In this document: positions 1 to 9,248 of the stretch, piece by piece | Position numbering within the stretch: position 1 is the stretch's first letter | How the letters are laid out: the number at the start of each line of letters is the position of its first letter | DNA from: Rhodocyclaceae bacterium | GTDB lineage: Bacteria; Pseudomonadota; Gammaproteobacteria; Burkholderiales; Rhodocyclaceae | DNA: 64,000 bases | Assembly: GCA_030681195.1 (NCBI GenBank) | Contig: JAUXXJ010000005.1 | Span: forward strand, 186,001-250,000 | Reading direction: 5' to 3' | Notes under the pieces: model-generated | What the model was told of the DNA's origin: nothing | Databases searched by the model: none | The model's input: the letters and a program-made list of their open reading frames with translations, nothing else | Translations under genes and position numbers: made by a program

Positions 1-12
1 TGCGGGACGCCC

Positions 13-1014
13 ATGAGGTTTTTCACGCGAACAATCCTCTTGTTGGTGGCGGGCAGTCTGTCTGCCAGCGTGCAGGCACAGATAGCGCCGGGGCAGGGCG
101 AAGCTTTGTCTTGGTTGCAAAAGGTCTCTACTGCCGCGCGTCAGTTGAGCTATAGCGGTACTTTTGTGTTCCAGAACGGTACACGCAGCGAAACCTCGCG
201 CATCGTGCATGTGGCGGCGGGAGGCAACCAGTTCGAAAGGCTGGAGGTGCTGGATGGTAGCCCGCGCGAGGTGATTCGCCATAACGACGAGGTGACGTGC
301 TATCTCCCCGAAAAGCGTCTGGTGGTTATCGAACAGCGTAGCCCACGCAACAGTTTTCCCGCCTTGCTGCCTGCAAGTCTGGCTGGTTTAGGGGAGCACT
401 ATCAGATTCGCAAAGGCGCAAATGTTCGGGTGGCCGGTCGCGAAAGCCAGCTAATCAGGCTGGAACCGCGCGATGGCTGGCGTTTCGGACGGCAATTCTG
501 GATTGACCAAGAAAATGGCTTGCTACTCAAAGCAGAAGTTTTGAGTGCGCAAGGTGAGTCTTTGGAGTCGCTTTCCTTTACCGAGCTAAATATCGGCGTA
601 CCGGCTGGAGCCGATGCGGCGAAGCTGAGCACCGCCAATAGTGAGCGTGTGCGTGACTGGACGATTCGCAAGCCCCGCGTGCAGGAGTTGCGTGACGAAT
701 TTCGCTGGCAGTTTCGTTCGGAACTGCCGGGCTTCCGTCGTCAGTCGGCGATGTTGCGCAGTTCAGGTCGCCTGAGTGATGGCGATGTACGCGATGTAAA
801 GCATTGGGTTTTTTCCGATGGACTGGCCGCAGTATCGGTATTTATTTCTCCGCTGACAGGGGGGGGGGAGGTTACAGACGGCGAGATGGAAACAATGGGG
901 GCCATCAGCGTGATCAAACGCGTGATTGATGGCCACAAGGTAGTGGTGATGGGCGATGCCCCCCCGACTGCGATCCGGCACTTTGCCTCTGGCATTGGAA
1001 CGCGTAGCAAATGA
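13..1014 (+). CDS. rseB: RseB/MucB sigma-E regulatory protein
   Basis: A 333-residue exported protein with an N-terminal signal peptide (hydrophobic residues 8-20, cleavage probably after AQA near residue 22). The body matches the MucB/RseB family: an N-terminal lipoprotein-like beta domain (SYSGTFVFQ, YLPEKRLVVIEQ) and a small C-terminal domain (WVFSDGLAAVSVFI, GHKVVVMGDAP). In the known family RseB sits in the periplasm, binds the anti-sigma factor RseA and shields it from DegS cleavage. It overlaps rseC by four bases (ATGA). A TGA at 14-16 in another frame could be the stop of an upstream rseA, which would then lie just outside the window (inference). A run of ten G lies inside the gene. 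Confidence 0.92.
   Translation: MRFFTRTILLLVAGSLSASVQAQIAPGQGEALSWLQKVSTAARQLSYSGTFVFQNGTRSETSRIVHVAAGGNQFERLEVLDGSPREVIRHNDEVTCYLPEKRLVVIEQRSPRNSFPALLPASLAGLGEHYQIRKGANVRVAGRESQLIRLEPRDGWRFGRQFWIDQENGLLLKAEVLSAQGESLESLSFTELNIGVPAGADAAKLSTANSERVRDWTIRKPRVQELRDEFRWQFRSELPGFRRQSAMLRSSGRLSDGDVRDVKHWVFSDGLAAVSVFISPLTGGGEVTDGEMETMGAISVIKRVIDGHKVVVMGDAPPTAIRHFASGIGTRSK
859..868 (+). repeat. G10 homopolymer inside rseB
   Basis: Ten consecutive G encode Gly-Gly-Gly plus the first base of Glu at about residues 283-286 of RseB, near the start of the C-terminal domain. Tracts of this length are slippage-prone in replication. A one-base change would truncate or replace the last 50 or so residues. Confidence 0.9.
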
Positions 1015-1439
1015 ATGAGATTGATGGGGTCGTCGTGCGCGTGGAAGATGATTTTGCCTATGTCAGCACGGCGGGTGTGGCCAGTGCCTGTGGTTCGTGT
1101 TCGAGTCGAGGCGGTTGCGGCAGTGCGGATGTCGAGCTGGGTGCGCAAAAGAAGGCGCATGTATTGCGCTTGCCCAATCTGATTCATGCGCGAGCGGGGG
1201 ATCAGGTGGTGATTCAGGCTGCGCAAGGGGCCGTACTGCGTGCCGTTTGGTGGGTCTATTTGTTGCCCTTGTTGCTCGCGGTCGTTGGTGCTGCGGGGCT
1301 GCTTGCCATGACCGGCAACGAAATGGTCGCCCTGTTGGGATTGCTGGTCGGGCTGGCTGCCGGATTTCTTGGCTTGCGACGGCAGAAACCCAGTTGCAAT
1401 TCGCGACAGCCAATCTTATCTATTGCTTTCAAGGTTTGA
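1011..1439 (+). CDS. rseC: RseC/MucC family membrane protein
   Basis: A 142-residue protein of the RseC/MucC family. The N-terminal half holds a Cys cluster (ACGSCSSRGGCGS, residues about 27-39) as in RseC/RsxC-reducing-system proteins. It is followed by two predicted membrane segments (about 80-100 and 103-122). In E. coli RseC affects sigma-E activity and helps reduce SoxR; which role applies here is not visible. Its ATG overlaps the rseB stop and degQ follows 15 bases later, so rseB-rseC-degQ is probably one transcript. Confidence 0.9.
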   Translation: MNEIDGVVVRVEDDFAYVSTAGVASACGSCSSRGGCGSADVELGAQKKAHVLRLPNLIHARAGDQVVIQAAQGAVLRAVWWVYLLPLLLAVVGAAGLLAMTGNEMVALLGLLVGLAAGFLGLRRQKPSCNSRQPILSIAFKV

Positions 1440-1454
1440 ATTAGGGGGTATCCG

Positions 1455-2894
1455 ATGATCAGGAATTGGTTATTGACGATTGGTTTGGCGTTGTTCCCCA
1501 GTCTGTTGCTCGCCCAGTCACAGCTTCCCGACTTTGTCGATCTGGCCGAGAAGCAGGGGGCTGCGGTGGTGAATATCAGCACCACACAAGTTGTGCGTGG
1601 GCACCGTTTTGGACAGGGATTCCCCTTTGATGAGGATGATCCGGCCTTCGAATTTTTCAAGCGTTTTGCGCCGCGTCAGTTTCCTGGCCCCAATGCGCCA
1701 AATGTTCCCAATGCGCCGCGTGAGTTTGAGAACAAGTCGCTGGGCTCAGGTTTCATCATCAGCGCCGATGGCTACATCCTGACCAACGCGCATGTGATCG
1801 ATGGGGCGGATGAGGTGGTCGTTAAACTGGCCGACAAGCGTGAGCTGAAGGCCAAGGTGATCGGTGCCGACAAGCGTACGGATGTGGCGTTGATCAAAAT
1901 TGATGGCAACGGTTTTCCTTCCGTCAAACTGGGTGACACCACCAAGCTGAGAGTCGGTGAGTGGGTAGTGGCGATTGGATCGCCCTTTGGCTTCGAGAAT
2001 ACGGTGACAGCAGGCATCGTCAGTGCCAAGGGACGCTCTCTGCCGCAGGAAAACTTTGTGCCTTTCATTCAGACCGATGTAGCCATCAATCCGGGCAACT
2101 CGGGCGGTCCCTTATTCAACATGAGGGGGGAAGTGGTTGGCATCAACTCCCAGATATACAGCCGTTCCGGCGGTTATCAGGGAATTGCCTTCTCCATTCC
2201 GATTGATGTGGCGATGGAAATCCAGACCCAGTTGCGTAGTGGTGGCAAGGTCAGTCGCGGTCGCATCGGGGTGGTGATTCAGGAGGTGAGTAAGGAACTG
2301 GCAGATTCCTTCGGCCTGTCCAAAGCGCAGGGTGCCTTGATTGCGTCGATCGAGAAGGGTGGTCCGGCCGACAAGGCTGGACTCGAAGCCGGTGACGTGA
2401 TTCTTGAGTTCAATGGCAGGCCCGTCGTTCAGTCAAGCGACCTGCCGCGCATGGTGGGCAACACCAAGCCGGGTAGTAAGGCCAAGCTGGAAATCTGGCG
2501 CGGGGGTGCGTCGAAAGCGCTGAGCATGACGGTGGGCGAGATGCCGGATGAGCCGCTCAATGGCAAGGCATCACGGCGCGGCAAACCTGCCGATCCGGCG
2601 CCGGCCAACAAACTTGGGCTGGTCTTATCCGAACCCAGTGCTGAACAAAAGCATCAGATGGGCATTCATCATGGCCTGATCATTCAGGAGGTGCGCGACG
2701 GCGGTCGTGGTGAGTTGCGCCAGGGCGATGTGATCCTGGCACTGATCCAGCGCGGCGTTCAGACCGAGGTGCGTTCCGCTGATCAGTTCAACGATCTGCT
2801 GGCCAAGCAAGGGAAAGGGGCATCGATCACCCTGCTGGTGCGCCGCGGCGACAGTCAGACCTTCGTGACGATTCGGGGCGCTCAAGATAAATAA
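1455..2894 (+). CDS. degQ: DegQ/MucD-type periplasmic serine protease (HtrA family)
   Basis: A 479-residue HtrA/Do protease. Order: signal peptide (1-20, ending LLLAQS), a trypsin-like domain with triad His113 (NAHVI), Asp143 (TDVALIK) and Ser216 (NPGNSGGPL), then two PDZ domains (about 265-355 and 385-475). The family degrades or refolds misfolded envelope proteins, and MucD-type members sit next to the MucB/RseB regulators as here. A GGGGG run about 9 bases upstream serves as the ribosome binding site. MucD and DegP/DegQ cannot be separated from sequence alone, but the context favours MucD. Confidence 0.95.
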   Translation: MIRNWLLTIGLALFPSLLLAQSQLPDFVDLAEKQGAAVVNISTTQVVRGHRFGQGFPFDEDDPAFEFFKRFAPRQFPGPNAPNVPNAPREFENKSLGSGFIISADGYILTNAHVIDGADEVVVKLADKRELKAKVIGADKRTDVALIKIDGNGFPSVKLGDTTKLRVGEWVVAIGSPFGFENTVTAGIVSAKGRSLPQENFVPFIQTDVAINPGNSGGPLFNMRGEVVGINSQIYSRSGGYQGIAFSIPIDVAMEIQTQLRSGGKVSRGRIGVVIQEVSKELADSFGLSKAQGALIASIEKGGPADKAGLEAGDVILEFNGRPVVQSSDLPRMVGNTKPGSKAKLEIWRGGASKALSMTVGEMPDEPLNGKASRRGKPADPAPANKLGLVLSEPSAEQKHQMGIHHGLIIQEVRDGGRGELRQGDVILALIQRGVQTEVRSADQFNDLLAKQGKGASITLLVRRGDSQTFVTIRGAQDK

Positions 2895-2904
2895 GCCACA
2901 CTTC

Positions 2905-3135
2905 ATTCTCCATGGCCGGTCGCACTGCCATTTGTGTGATGACATGCTCGTTGCGCTCAAGCGCTTGCGCAGCGAGCATGATTTCGAGGTGTCCGTGCAG
3001 GATATCGATGCCTGCCCTGATAAACGCGAGTCATATGATCGGCTTGTGCCCGTTTTGACCTTGGATGATGGAGAAATTTGCCATCATTTTCTCGACGAGG
3101 TGAAAGTGCGTGAGGTTTTAAGCCGCTTTCGCTAA
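2905..3135 (+). CDS. Glutaredoxin-like protein (DUF836/thioredoxin fold), ATT start likely
   Basis: A small thioredoxin-fold protein: beta1, then a Cys-His-Leu-Cys redox motif, an Asp-Ile-Asp-Ala-Cys-Pro segment and a cis-Pro region (LVPVLTLDDGE), as in the glutaredoxin-like DUF836 family. The frame opens at 2869 after a TGA. There is no ATG or GTG before the domain, and the only canonical start, TTG at 2932, would remove the first motif Cys. ATT at 2905 (or ATA at 2887) gives the full fold. degQ ends only 10 bases before 2905, so translation may be coupled. A strong terminator follows. Confidence 0.75.
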   Translation: MLHGRSHCHLCDDMLVALKRLRSEHDFEVSVQDIDACPDKRESYDRLVPVLTLDDGEICHHFLDEVKVREVLSRFR

Positions 3136-3156
3136 AATCCGTCTCCCGATTGATTG

Positions 3157-3190
3157 AAGGCGCCGATCCTGGCGCCTTTGTCTTTGTTTT
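3157..3190 (+). terminator. Rho-independent terminator after the rse-degQ-glutaredoxin unit
   Basis: Perfect 8-bp stem AAGGCGCC / GGCGCCTT with a 6-base loop (GATCCT), followed by the T-rich stretch TGTCTTTGTTTT. It lies between the glutaredoxin-like stop and the lepA start, separating the two units. Confidence 0.85.
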
Positions 3191-3201
3191 GGTACCTTTC
3201 C

Positions 3202-4995
3202 GTGCAGCACATCAGAAATTTTTCCATCATTGCGCATATCGATCACGGCAAGTCGACGCTGGCTGATCGCATCATTCAGCGTTGCGGCGGTCTCTCAGAC
3301 CGCGAGATGGAGGCGCAGGTGCTCGATTCGATGGATATCGAGCGCGAGCGAGGCATTACCATCAAGGCCCAGACGGCGGCGTTGCAATACAAGGCGCGTG
3401 ACGGCAAGATCTACAACCTGAATCTGATCGATACCCCGGGGCACGTCGACTTTTCCTACGAAGTCTCGCGCAGCCTCTCGGCTTGTGAAGGTGCGTTGTT
3501 GGTGGTCGATGCCTCGCAAGGTGTTGAGGCCCAAACGGTGGCCAATTGCTATACCGCTATTGAACTTGGTGTCGAGGTGGTGCCGGTACTCAACAAGATG
3601 GATCTGCCGCAGGCCGATCCCGATGGTGCCCGTCAGGAAGTCGAGGAAGTGATTGGCATTGATGCCACCGATGCGATTCCCTGTTCGGCCAAGACCGGCA
3701 TGGGCGTCGAAGACATTCTTGAAGCCGTGATCGCGCGCATTCCCGCACCCAGAGGAAAACTGGATGCGCCGCTCAAGGCCTTGATCATCGACTCCTGGTT
3801 CGATAACTACGTCGGGGTGGTGATGCTGGTGCGGGTTGTCGACGGCTCGCTCAAGGCCAAGGATAAGATCAAGCTGATGTCGACCGGCACGGTGCATCTG
3901 TGCGAACAGGTCGGCGTGTTTACCCCGAAATCGCTGCCCCGGCCAGAACTACGTGCCGGCGAGGTGGGATTCATCATCTCCGGCATCAAGGAACTGCAGG
4001 CGGCCAAGGTCGGTGATACGGTCACGCTGGTGGATCGTCCCGCGACGGAGGCGTTGCCCGGGTTCAAGGAAATCAAGTCACAGGTGTTTGCCGGCCTTTA
4101 TCCGGTCGAGTCGAATCAATATGACAGCCTGCGCGATGCTCTAGAGAAGTTGCAACTCAACGATGCCTCCTTGCATTACGAGCCCGAAGTTTCACAGGCG
4201 CTGGGTTTTGGTTTTCGCTGTGGCTTCCTTGGCCTGTTGCACATGGAAATCGTGCAGGAGCGTCTGGAACGTGAATTTGACCAAGATCTGATTACGACGG
4301 CCCCGACCGTGGTGTATGAAGTTTTGATGCGCGACGGCAGCGTGGTGCAAGTCGAGAACCCCGCCAAGCTGCCGGACAGTCAGAAGGCCGAGGAAATCCG
4401 CGAGCCGATCATTACGACCAAGATCTTCGTGCCGCAGGATTATCTGGGTGCGGTGATCATGTTGTGCGAAAGCAAGCGCGGTTCACAAGTCAATATGGCC
4501 TATCACGGTCGTCAGGTGCAACTGACCTACGATATGCCCATGGCCGAAGTGGTGATGGATTTCTTCGACAAGCTCAAATCCGTGTCGCGCGGTTATGCCT
4601 CGCTGGATTATGAGTTCAAGGAATATCGTGCAGCCGATGTGGTCAAGCTGGATGTGCTGATCAACACTGAGAAAGTCGATGCCCTCTCGCTGATTGTCCA
4701 TCGTGCCAATGCCCCTTATCGTGGTCGAGAATTGGCTTCCAAGATGCGCGAACTGATTCCGCGCCAGATGTACGATGTGGCGATTCAGGCCGCGATTGGC
4801 TCAACCATCGTCGCGCGCGAGAATGTCAAGGCGATGCGCAAGGATGTACTGGCCAAGTGCTACGGCGGTGACATTTCGCGCAAGAAGAAGCTGCTGGAAA
4901 AGCAGAAGGCCGGCAAGAAGCGCATGAAACAGGTGGGCAGCGTCGAGATTCCACAGGAGGCCTTTTTGGCGGTACTGCGGGTTGGGGGCAAGTAG
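3202..4995 (+). CDS. lepA: Elongation factor 4 (LepA) translational GTPase
   Basis: Start chosen at GTG 3202 ([12 protein letters not shown]), giving 597 residues against 599 in E. coli. A longer reading from 3154 would run through the terminator stem. GTPase motifs: G1 AHIDHGKST (11-19), G2 RGITI, G3 DTPGH, G4 NKMD. The EF4-specific C-terminal domain is present with its Lys-rich tail ([17 protein letters not shown]). LepA acts on the ribosome, with roles described in back-translocation and in 30S biogenesis. lepB begins on the next base, the usual proteobacterial pair. Confidence 0.97.
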   Translation: MQHIRNFSIIAHIDHGKSTLADRIIQRCGGLSDREMEAQVLDSMDIERERGITIKAQTAALQYKARDGKIYNLNLIDTPGHVDFSYEVSRSLSACEGALLVVDASQGVEAQTVANCYTAIELGVEVVPVLNKMDLPQADPDGARQEVEEVIGIDATDAIPCSAKTGMGVEDILEAVIARIPAPRGKLDAPLKALIIDSWFDNYVGVVMLVRVVDGSLKAKDKIKLMSTGTVHLCEQVGVFTPKSLPRPELRAGEVGFIISGIKELQAAKVGDTVTLVDRPATEALPGFKEIKSQVFAGLYPVESNQYDSLRDALEKLQLNDASLHYEPEVSQALGFGFRCGFLGLLHMEIVQERLEREFDQDLITTAPTVVYEVLMRDGSVVQVENPAKLPDSQKAEEIREPIITTKIFVPQDYLGAVIMLCESKRGSQVNMAYHGRQVQLTYDMPMAEVVMDFFDKLKSVSRGYASLDYEFKEYRAADVVKLDVLINTEKVDALSLIVHRANAPYRGRELASKMRELIPRQMYDVAIQAAIGSTIVARENVKAMRKDVLAKCYGGDISRKKKLLEKQKAGKKRMKQVGSVEIPQEAFLAVLRVGGK

Positions 4996-5784
4996 ATGAA
5001 CTTCGCCCTGATCCTGTTCATCCTGCTGGTGGTGAGTGCCGCGCTTTGGGTTGCCGATCACTTTGTCTTTCGCAAAAAGCGCGGGCCGAATGCCAAAGAG
5101 CCTTGGTGGGTCGAGTATGGCGCCAGTTTCTTCCCGGTGATCCTGATCGTCTTCGTGTTGCGCTCATTCATCGTCGAGCCCTTCAAGATTCCCTCCGGCT
5201 CAATGATCCCGACGCTGCTGGTTGGCGACTTCATTGCTGTCAATAAATTCACCTATGGCATTCGCTTGCCCGTGATCAATAAGAAGGTGATCGACCTGAA
5301 TCTGCCACAGCGTGGCGACGTGGCGGTTTTTCGCTACCCCCCCGACCCTTCGCTTGATTACATCAAGCGTGTCGTAGGCGTGCCCGGCGATAGGGTGGCC
5401 TACCAGAACAAGCGTCTCAGCATTAATGGGCAGGCGGTCTCGATGGAACGCGATGGTGATTACTTCGATGCAGAGCGACTGTTCTATACGCCGCGATTTA
5501 TCGAGAAGATCGGCAATGTCGACCATCAGGCGCTGGTTGAGGAGGATGTGCCCGGTTTTGTCCCGCACGCAATGCAATTCCCGTATCGGGATAAATGCCT
5601 CTACAATAACGAAGGTGTCATTTGCGAAGTACCTGACGGCCATTATTTTGTGATGGGCGATAATCGGGATAACTCGCAAGACAGTCGGGTGTGGGGTTTC
5701 GTGCCCGAAGAGAATCTGGTGGGCAAGGCATTTTTTGTCTGGTTCAACTTTAGTGACTTGAAGCGAATTGGCGGATTCCGTTGA
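4996..5784 (+). CDS. lepB: Signal peptidase I
   Basis: A 262-residue type I signal peptidase. It has two N-terminal membrane segments (about 2-20 and 36-55), then box B with nucleophile Ser69 (PSGSMIPTL), box D with general base Lys124 (DYIKRVVGVPGD), and box E GDNRDNSQDSR near 215-225. It cleaves signal peptides of exported proteins at the periplasmic face of the inner membrane. The start abuts the lepA stop, so the two are translationally linked. Confidence 0.97.
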   Translation: MNFALILFILLVVSAALWVADHFVFRKKRGPNAKEPWWVEYGASFFPVILIVFVLRSFIVEPFKIPSGSMIPTLLVGDFIAVNKFTYGIRLPVINKKVIDLNLPQRGDVAVFRYPPDPSLDYIKRVVGVPGDRVAYQNKRLSINGQAVSMERDGDYFDAERLFYTPRFIEKIGNVDHQALVEEDVPGFVPHAMQFPYRDKCLYNNEGVICEVPDGHYFVMGDNRDNSQDSRVWGFVPEENLVGKAFFVWFNFSDLKRIGGFR

Positions 5785-5809
5785 TCGACTGGCGCTTCGG
5801 ACAAGGGGA

Positions 5810-6163
5810 ATGATGAAAAGCAAACAGTGGGGTGTGAGCCTTTCGGGTTTGTTGGTATCGGCAGCGATTCTGGCCGTTGTGGCGCTCTTGGGTATGAAGG
5901 TTGGCCCCGAGGTCGCGGAGTATTACCAGATTGTCAAGACGGTAAAAAAGATCGCCGGCGGCGGTGCTGAGACTGTCGCTGATGTCCGCAAGGCCTTTGA
6001 TAACCAGGCCACTATTGACAACATCAAAGCCATTACTGCGCAGGATCTTGAGATCAGCAAGGATAGCGGGACGCTTGATGTCTCCTTTGCCTACGAAAGT
6101 CGTGTCCATCTGTTTGGTAATGTGAGCCTGTTGCTCGAGTTCCAAGGATCCTCCGGAGGCTAG
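5810..6163 (+). CDS. DUF4845 single-pass membrane protein
   Basis: A 117-residue protein starting MMKSKQWGVSLSG behind an AAGGGG ribosome binding site. It has one N-terminal membrane helix (about 12-32), then a small periplasmic domain. The position between lepB and rnc is the standard betaproteobacterial place of DUF4845 proteins. No catalytic motif is visible and its function is unknown; a type IV pilin-like N-terminus is a loose resemblance only. Confidence 0.85.
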   Translation: MMKSKQWGVSLSGLLVSAAILAVVALLGMKVGPEVAEYYQIVKTVKKIAGGGAETVADVRKAFDNQATIDNIKAITAQDLEISKDSGTLDVSFAYESRVHLFGNVSLLLEFQGSSGG

Positions 6164-6166
6164 TGG

Positions 6167-6862
6167 TTGTCGGGACAGTTGGGGCGATCGGGACAGTTGG
6201 GGCGATTAGCGCTGGCGCTCGGATATCAGTTTAATCAGCCAGAACTGCTGCGTCAGGCACTGACGCATCGCAGCCACTCATCTCCCCACAATGAACGTCT
6301 GGAGTTTCTTGGCGACAGCGTGCTGAACTGCACGGTGGCAACATTGCTTTACCAGCGTTTTCCGAATGTCAATGAAGGCGATTTATCCCGCTTGCGCGCC
6401 AGCCTTGTGCGCCAGGAAACCCTGGCGGAAATTGGCGAGAAGCTAGCCTTGGGCGATGTCCTGCACCTGGGCGAGGGGGAGCTGAAAAGCGGTGGTTTTC
6501 GCCGTCCCTCCATCATCGCGGATGCGCTGGAAGCCCTGTTTGGGGCGATTTATCTGGATGCGGATTTTGATGCGGCCCAGCGCGTGATCGGTGATCTGTA
6601 CCGTTCGCGCCTTGAAGAAATTGATCCACGCAAGGCTGGCAAGGATGCCAAGACCAGTTTGCAGGAATACCTGCAGGCACGCCATCTGCCAGTGCCTACC
6701 TACACACTCAAAGCTACCCACGGGGATGCCCATGCTCAGCAGTTTTCTGTCAGTTGCACCATCCCCACCTTGCAGATCGAAACCCAGGGCAATGGCCCCA
6801 GTCGCCGTGCTGCCGAACAGCAAGCCGCACAAGCCGTGCTTGATGGATTGGGGCAGGCATGA
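6167..6862 (+). CDS. rnc: Ribonuclease III
   Basis: A 231-residue RNase III: catalytic domain with the signature [10 protein letters not shown] (42-51; Glu46 and Asp50 are metal ligands) and a C-terminal double-stranded RNA binding domain (about 158-228, TSLQEYLQ to AAEQQAAQ). It processes rRNA precursors and double-stranded RNA. The start is TTG 6167, placed 7 bases after GGAGG. In-frame TTG codons also exist at 6179 and 6197. The extreme N-terminus is a tandem 18-base duplication. The gene overlaps era by four bases. Confidence 0.96.
   Translation: MSGQLGRSGQLGRLALALGYQFNQPELLRQALTHRSHSSPHNERLEFLGDSVLNCTVATLLYQRFPNVNEGDLSRLRASLVRQETLAEIGEKLALGDVLHLGEGELKSGGFRRPSIIADALEALFGAIYLDADFDAAQRVIGDLYRSRLEEIDPRKAGKDAKTSLQEYLQARHLPVPTYTLKATHGDAHAQQFSVSCTIPTLQIETQGNGPSRRAAEQQAAQAVLDGLGQA
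6170..6205 (+). repeat. 18-bp perfect tandem duplication at the rnc 5' end
   Basis: Two adjacent identical 18-base units (6170-6187, 6188-6205) encode SGQLGR twice right after the TTG start. The unit carries a TTG that may act as a start. This looks like a recent slippage event. Confidence 0.95.
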
Positions 6863-7752
6863 CTGATCCCTTGATCACGCGTGCGGGCTACATCGCCATT
6901 GTGGGCATTCCCAATGTCGGCAAGTCGACGCTGATGAATCGACTGATCGGGGCGAAGCTCAGCATTACCTCGAAAAAAGCCCAGACGACACGTCATCGTA
7001 TTCACGGCATCCTGACCGTAGATGATTGCCAGTATGTATTCGTCGATACCCCCGGATTCCAGACCGAGCATCGCAATGCGCTGAATCGGGCGATGAACCG
7101 CTCGGTGGTTGGCGCACTGGGTGATGTCAATGTGATTTTGCTCGTCATTGAGGCGGAACGCTGGCGCGAGGCCGATCAGGCGGTGCTGGCGAAGTTGCCA
7201 GAAGAGGCTTCCGTTATCCTGGTGGTCAATAAGTCCGATCGCCTGGCCGACCGGAGTCGGCTGTTGCCGTTCATGGAAAAGCTGTCGGCCGAGCCGCGCT
7301 TTGCCGAGATCGTCCCGGTGAGTGCCGAGCGGGGCGAGAACATCGATACGCTCCTGAAGGTCATTGCATGCTATCTACCCCAGTCCGAGTTCATTTTCGA
7401 GCCGGAAACCCTAACCGATCGCTCCGAGCGTTTTCTGGCGGCGGAACTGTTGCGCGAGAAGCTGTTTCGCAACCTTGGCGAGGAATTGCCCTACGGCATT
7501 GCCGTCGAGATCGAGAAATTCGAGGAAGTGGATGGCGTTCGTCGTATCCATGCCGCGATCATTGTGGATCGTGAAGCGCACAAAGCAATGGTCATCGGCA
7601 AAGGCGGCAGTCGCCTGAAACGCATTGTCAGCGATGCCCGCAAGGACATGGAAGCTTTGTTCGGTGGCAAGGTCTGGCTGGAGACCTGGGTGAAGGTCAA
7701 GAGTGGCTGGGCCGATGACGAACGTGCCCTGCGCAGCCTGGGCTACGAATGA
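6859..7752 (+). CDS. era: GTPase Era
   Basis: A 297-residue Era. The GTPase domain has G1 GIPNVGKST (16-24), a Thr-Thr-Arg-His switch I, G3 DTPGFQ and G4 NKSD. The C-terminal KH RNA-binding domain has [13 protein letters not shown] at about 242-254. Era binds the 3' end of 16S rRNA and acts in 30S assembly. It overlaps rnc and recO by four bases each, consistent with one operon. Confidence 0.97.
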   Translation: MTDPLITRAGYIAIVGIPNVGKSTLMNRLIGAKLSITSKKAQTTRHRIHGILTVDDCQYVFVDTPGFQTEHRNALNRAMNRSVVGALGDVNVILLVIEAERWREADQAVLAKLPEEASVILVVNKSDRLADRSRLLPFMEKLSAEPRFAEIVPVSAERGENIDTLLKVIACYLPQSEFIFEPETLTDRSERFLAAELLREKLFRNLGEELPYGIAVEIEKFEEVDGVRRIHAAIIVDREAHKAMVIGKGGSRLKRIVSDARKDMEALFGGKVWLETWVKVKSGWADDERALRSLGYE

Positions 7753-8489
7753 CGCCTCCGCATTCGCGGGTGACGCAGCAGCGTCAGCGTGTCGACGGCG
7801 CAGCCGCGTTTCTGCTGCATGCGTATCCGTATAGCGAAACCAGCCTGATTCTTGAAGTATTTGCACGGGACCATGGTCGTCTCGCGATTCTTGCCCGTGG
7901 TGCCCGGCGGCCGCGTTCCGCATTGCGTGCGGTGTTGGTGTCCTTCCAGCCCCTTGAACTTGGCTGGTTTGGTGGCGGTGAGGTCAAGACGCTGGCCAAG
8001 GCCGAATGGCTGGGGGGCATGCCGCTGCTGGCCCGGGAGGGCCTGCTGCTCGGGTATTATCTGAACGAGTTGCTGCTGAAGTTGCTGCCGCGTGAGGATG
8101 CCCATGCCAACCTGTTTGACGCCTATGCGGCGGCCCTGGCGGCCCTGTCGCGCGGAGCGACCGAGACCGCCGAACTGCGGCGCTTCGAGAAGGCCATGCT
8201 GCGCGAGTTGGGTTATGGCTTGCTGCTCGACCATGATGGGGCTGGCAATGAGATTGATGTCGCCGGCCGTTATCGCTATCTGGTGGAGCGGGGGGCGATG
8301 CCGGAAGCGCTGGCCGAAAGCGGTGTGTTGGTGACAGGCAAAACCTTGCTGGATCTGGCGGCCGACGATTACAGCGATGCGCGCAGTTTGGCCGAAAGCA
8401 AACAGTTGATGCGGCATCTGCTGTCCCATTATCTTTCCGGCCAGCCTTTGCAGACGCGTCGGGTGTTCTTGGAATTACAGGATGTGTGA
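7749..8489 (+). CDS. recO: DNA repair protein RecO
   Basis: A 246-residue RecO with an N-terminal OB fold (AFLLHAYPYSETSLILEVFARDHGRLAILARGA, split here by description: residues about 16-50) and a helical C-terminal domain. It works with RecF/RecR to load RecA on SSB-coated DNA. No CxxC zinc motif is seen, as in many proteobacterial RecO proteins. The start overlaps the era stop (ATGA); pdxJ follows 9 bases later. Confidence 0.93.
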   Translation: MTPPHSRVTQQRQRVDGAAAFLLHAYPYSETSLILEVFARDHGRLAILARGARRPRSALRAVLVSFQPLELGWFGGGEVKTLAKAEWLGGMPLLAREGLLLGYYLNELLLKLLPREDAHANLFDAYAAALAALSRGATETAELRRFEKAMLRELGYGLLLDHDGAGNEIDVAGRYRYLVERGAMPEALAESGVLVTGKTLLDLAADDYSDARSLAESKQLMRHLLSHYLSGQPLQTRRVFLELQDV

Positions 8490-8498
8490 GGGAATGAA

Positions 8499-9248
8499 AT
8501 GATCGATCTCGGTGTCAATATCGACCACGTGGCGACCTTGCGGCAGGCGCGCCGTACCTATGAGCCAGACCCTGTCTGGGCGGCTGCAGCGGCCCATCTG
8601 GGCGGCGCAGACTGCATCACAGTGCATTTGCGCGAGGACCGTCGCCACATCGTGGATCGCGATGTCGAACTGCTGCGGCAGAGTGTGCAGGCCAAGCTCA
8701 ATCTCGAAATGGCGGCTACCGACGAGATGGTCGGCATCGCCTGCCGGCTCAAGCCGGAAATGGTCACGCTGGTACCCGAAGGACGCCATGAGGTGACGAC
8801 CGAAGGCGGCCTGGATGTGGCCGGGCAGCGTCCGCGCATGCAGGACGTCGTCGCGCAACTGCAGGCGGCAGGCATTTACGTCAGCCTCTTTATTGACGCA
8901 GATCAGAAGCAGGTCGAAGCATCCGCGCAGGTCGGCGCCAAGGCCTGTGAAATTCATACCGGCCCGTATGCCCATGCTTTTTATGAAGGCGGGCGCGATA
9001 TCGAAATGCCGGCGGCGCAGGCGGAGCTGCGAAAAGTCGGCGCTGCCGGGACGGCGATTGTCGGCCTCGGCATGCGTTTCAATGCCGGCCATGCCCTCAA
9101 CTACTTCAATGTCCAGCCGATTGCCGCCTTGCCTGGTGTGCGTGAGTTGCATATCGGTCATGCGATTGTCAGCCGCGCGGTGTTTGTTGGACTTGAGCAG
9201 GCGGTGCGTGAGATGAAGCGTTTGATTCGCGAGATTGCTGCAGGATGA
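8499..9248 (+). CDS. pdxJ: Pyridoxine 5'-phosphate synthase PdxJ
   Basis: A 249-residue TIM-barrel enzyme. It condenses 1-deoxy-xylulose 5-phosphate with 3-amino-2-oxopropyl phosphate to pyridoxine 5'-phosphate in the DXP-dependent vitamin B6 route. Family motifs: [15 protein letters not shown] (N-terminus), [42 protein letters not shown] and IGHAIVSRA. One copy of the dispersed 24-bp repeat is read here as KVGAAGTA, without apparent change of length compared with the family. The end overlaps acpS by four bases. Confidence 0.96.
   Translation: MIDLGVNIDHVATLRQARRTYEPDPVWAAAAAHLGGADCITVHLREDRRHIVDRDVELLRQSVQAKLNLEMAATDEMVGIACRLKPEMVTLVPEGRHEVTTEGGLDVAGQRPRMQDVVAQLQAAGIYVSLFIDADQKQVEASAQVGAKACEIHTGPYAHAFYEGGRDIEMPAAQAELRKVGAAGTAIVGLGMRFNAGHALNYFNVQPIAALPGVRELHIGHAIVSRAVFVGLEQAVREMKRLIREIAAG
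9032..9055 (+). repeat. Dispersed 24-bp repeat, copy 1 (in pdxJ, 1 mismatch)
   Basis: Same orientation as pdxJ, read in the KVGAGGTA frame as KVGAAGTA, in the helix before the NAGH loop. Confidence 0.8.

Noticed and set aside
3154-3201. Longer LepA N-terminus from 3154
   Set aside because: It would translate the terminator stem and loop, and GTG 3202 gives the exact family start.
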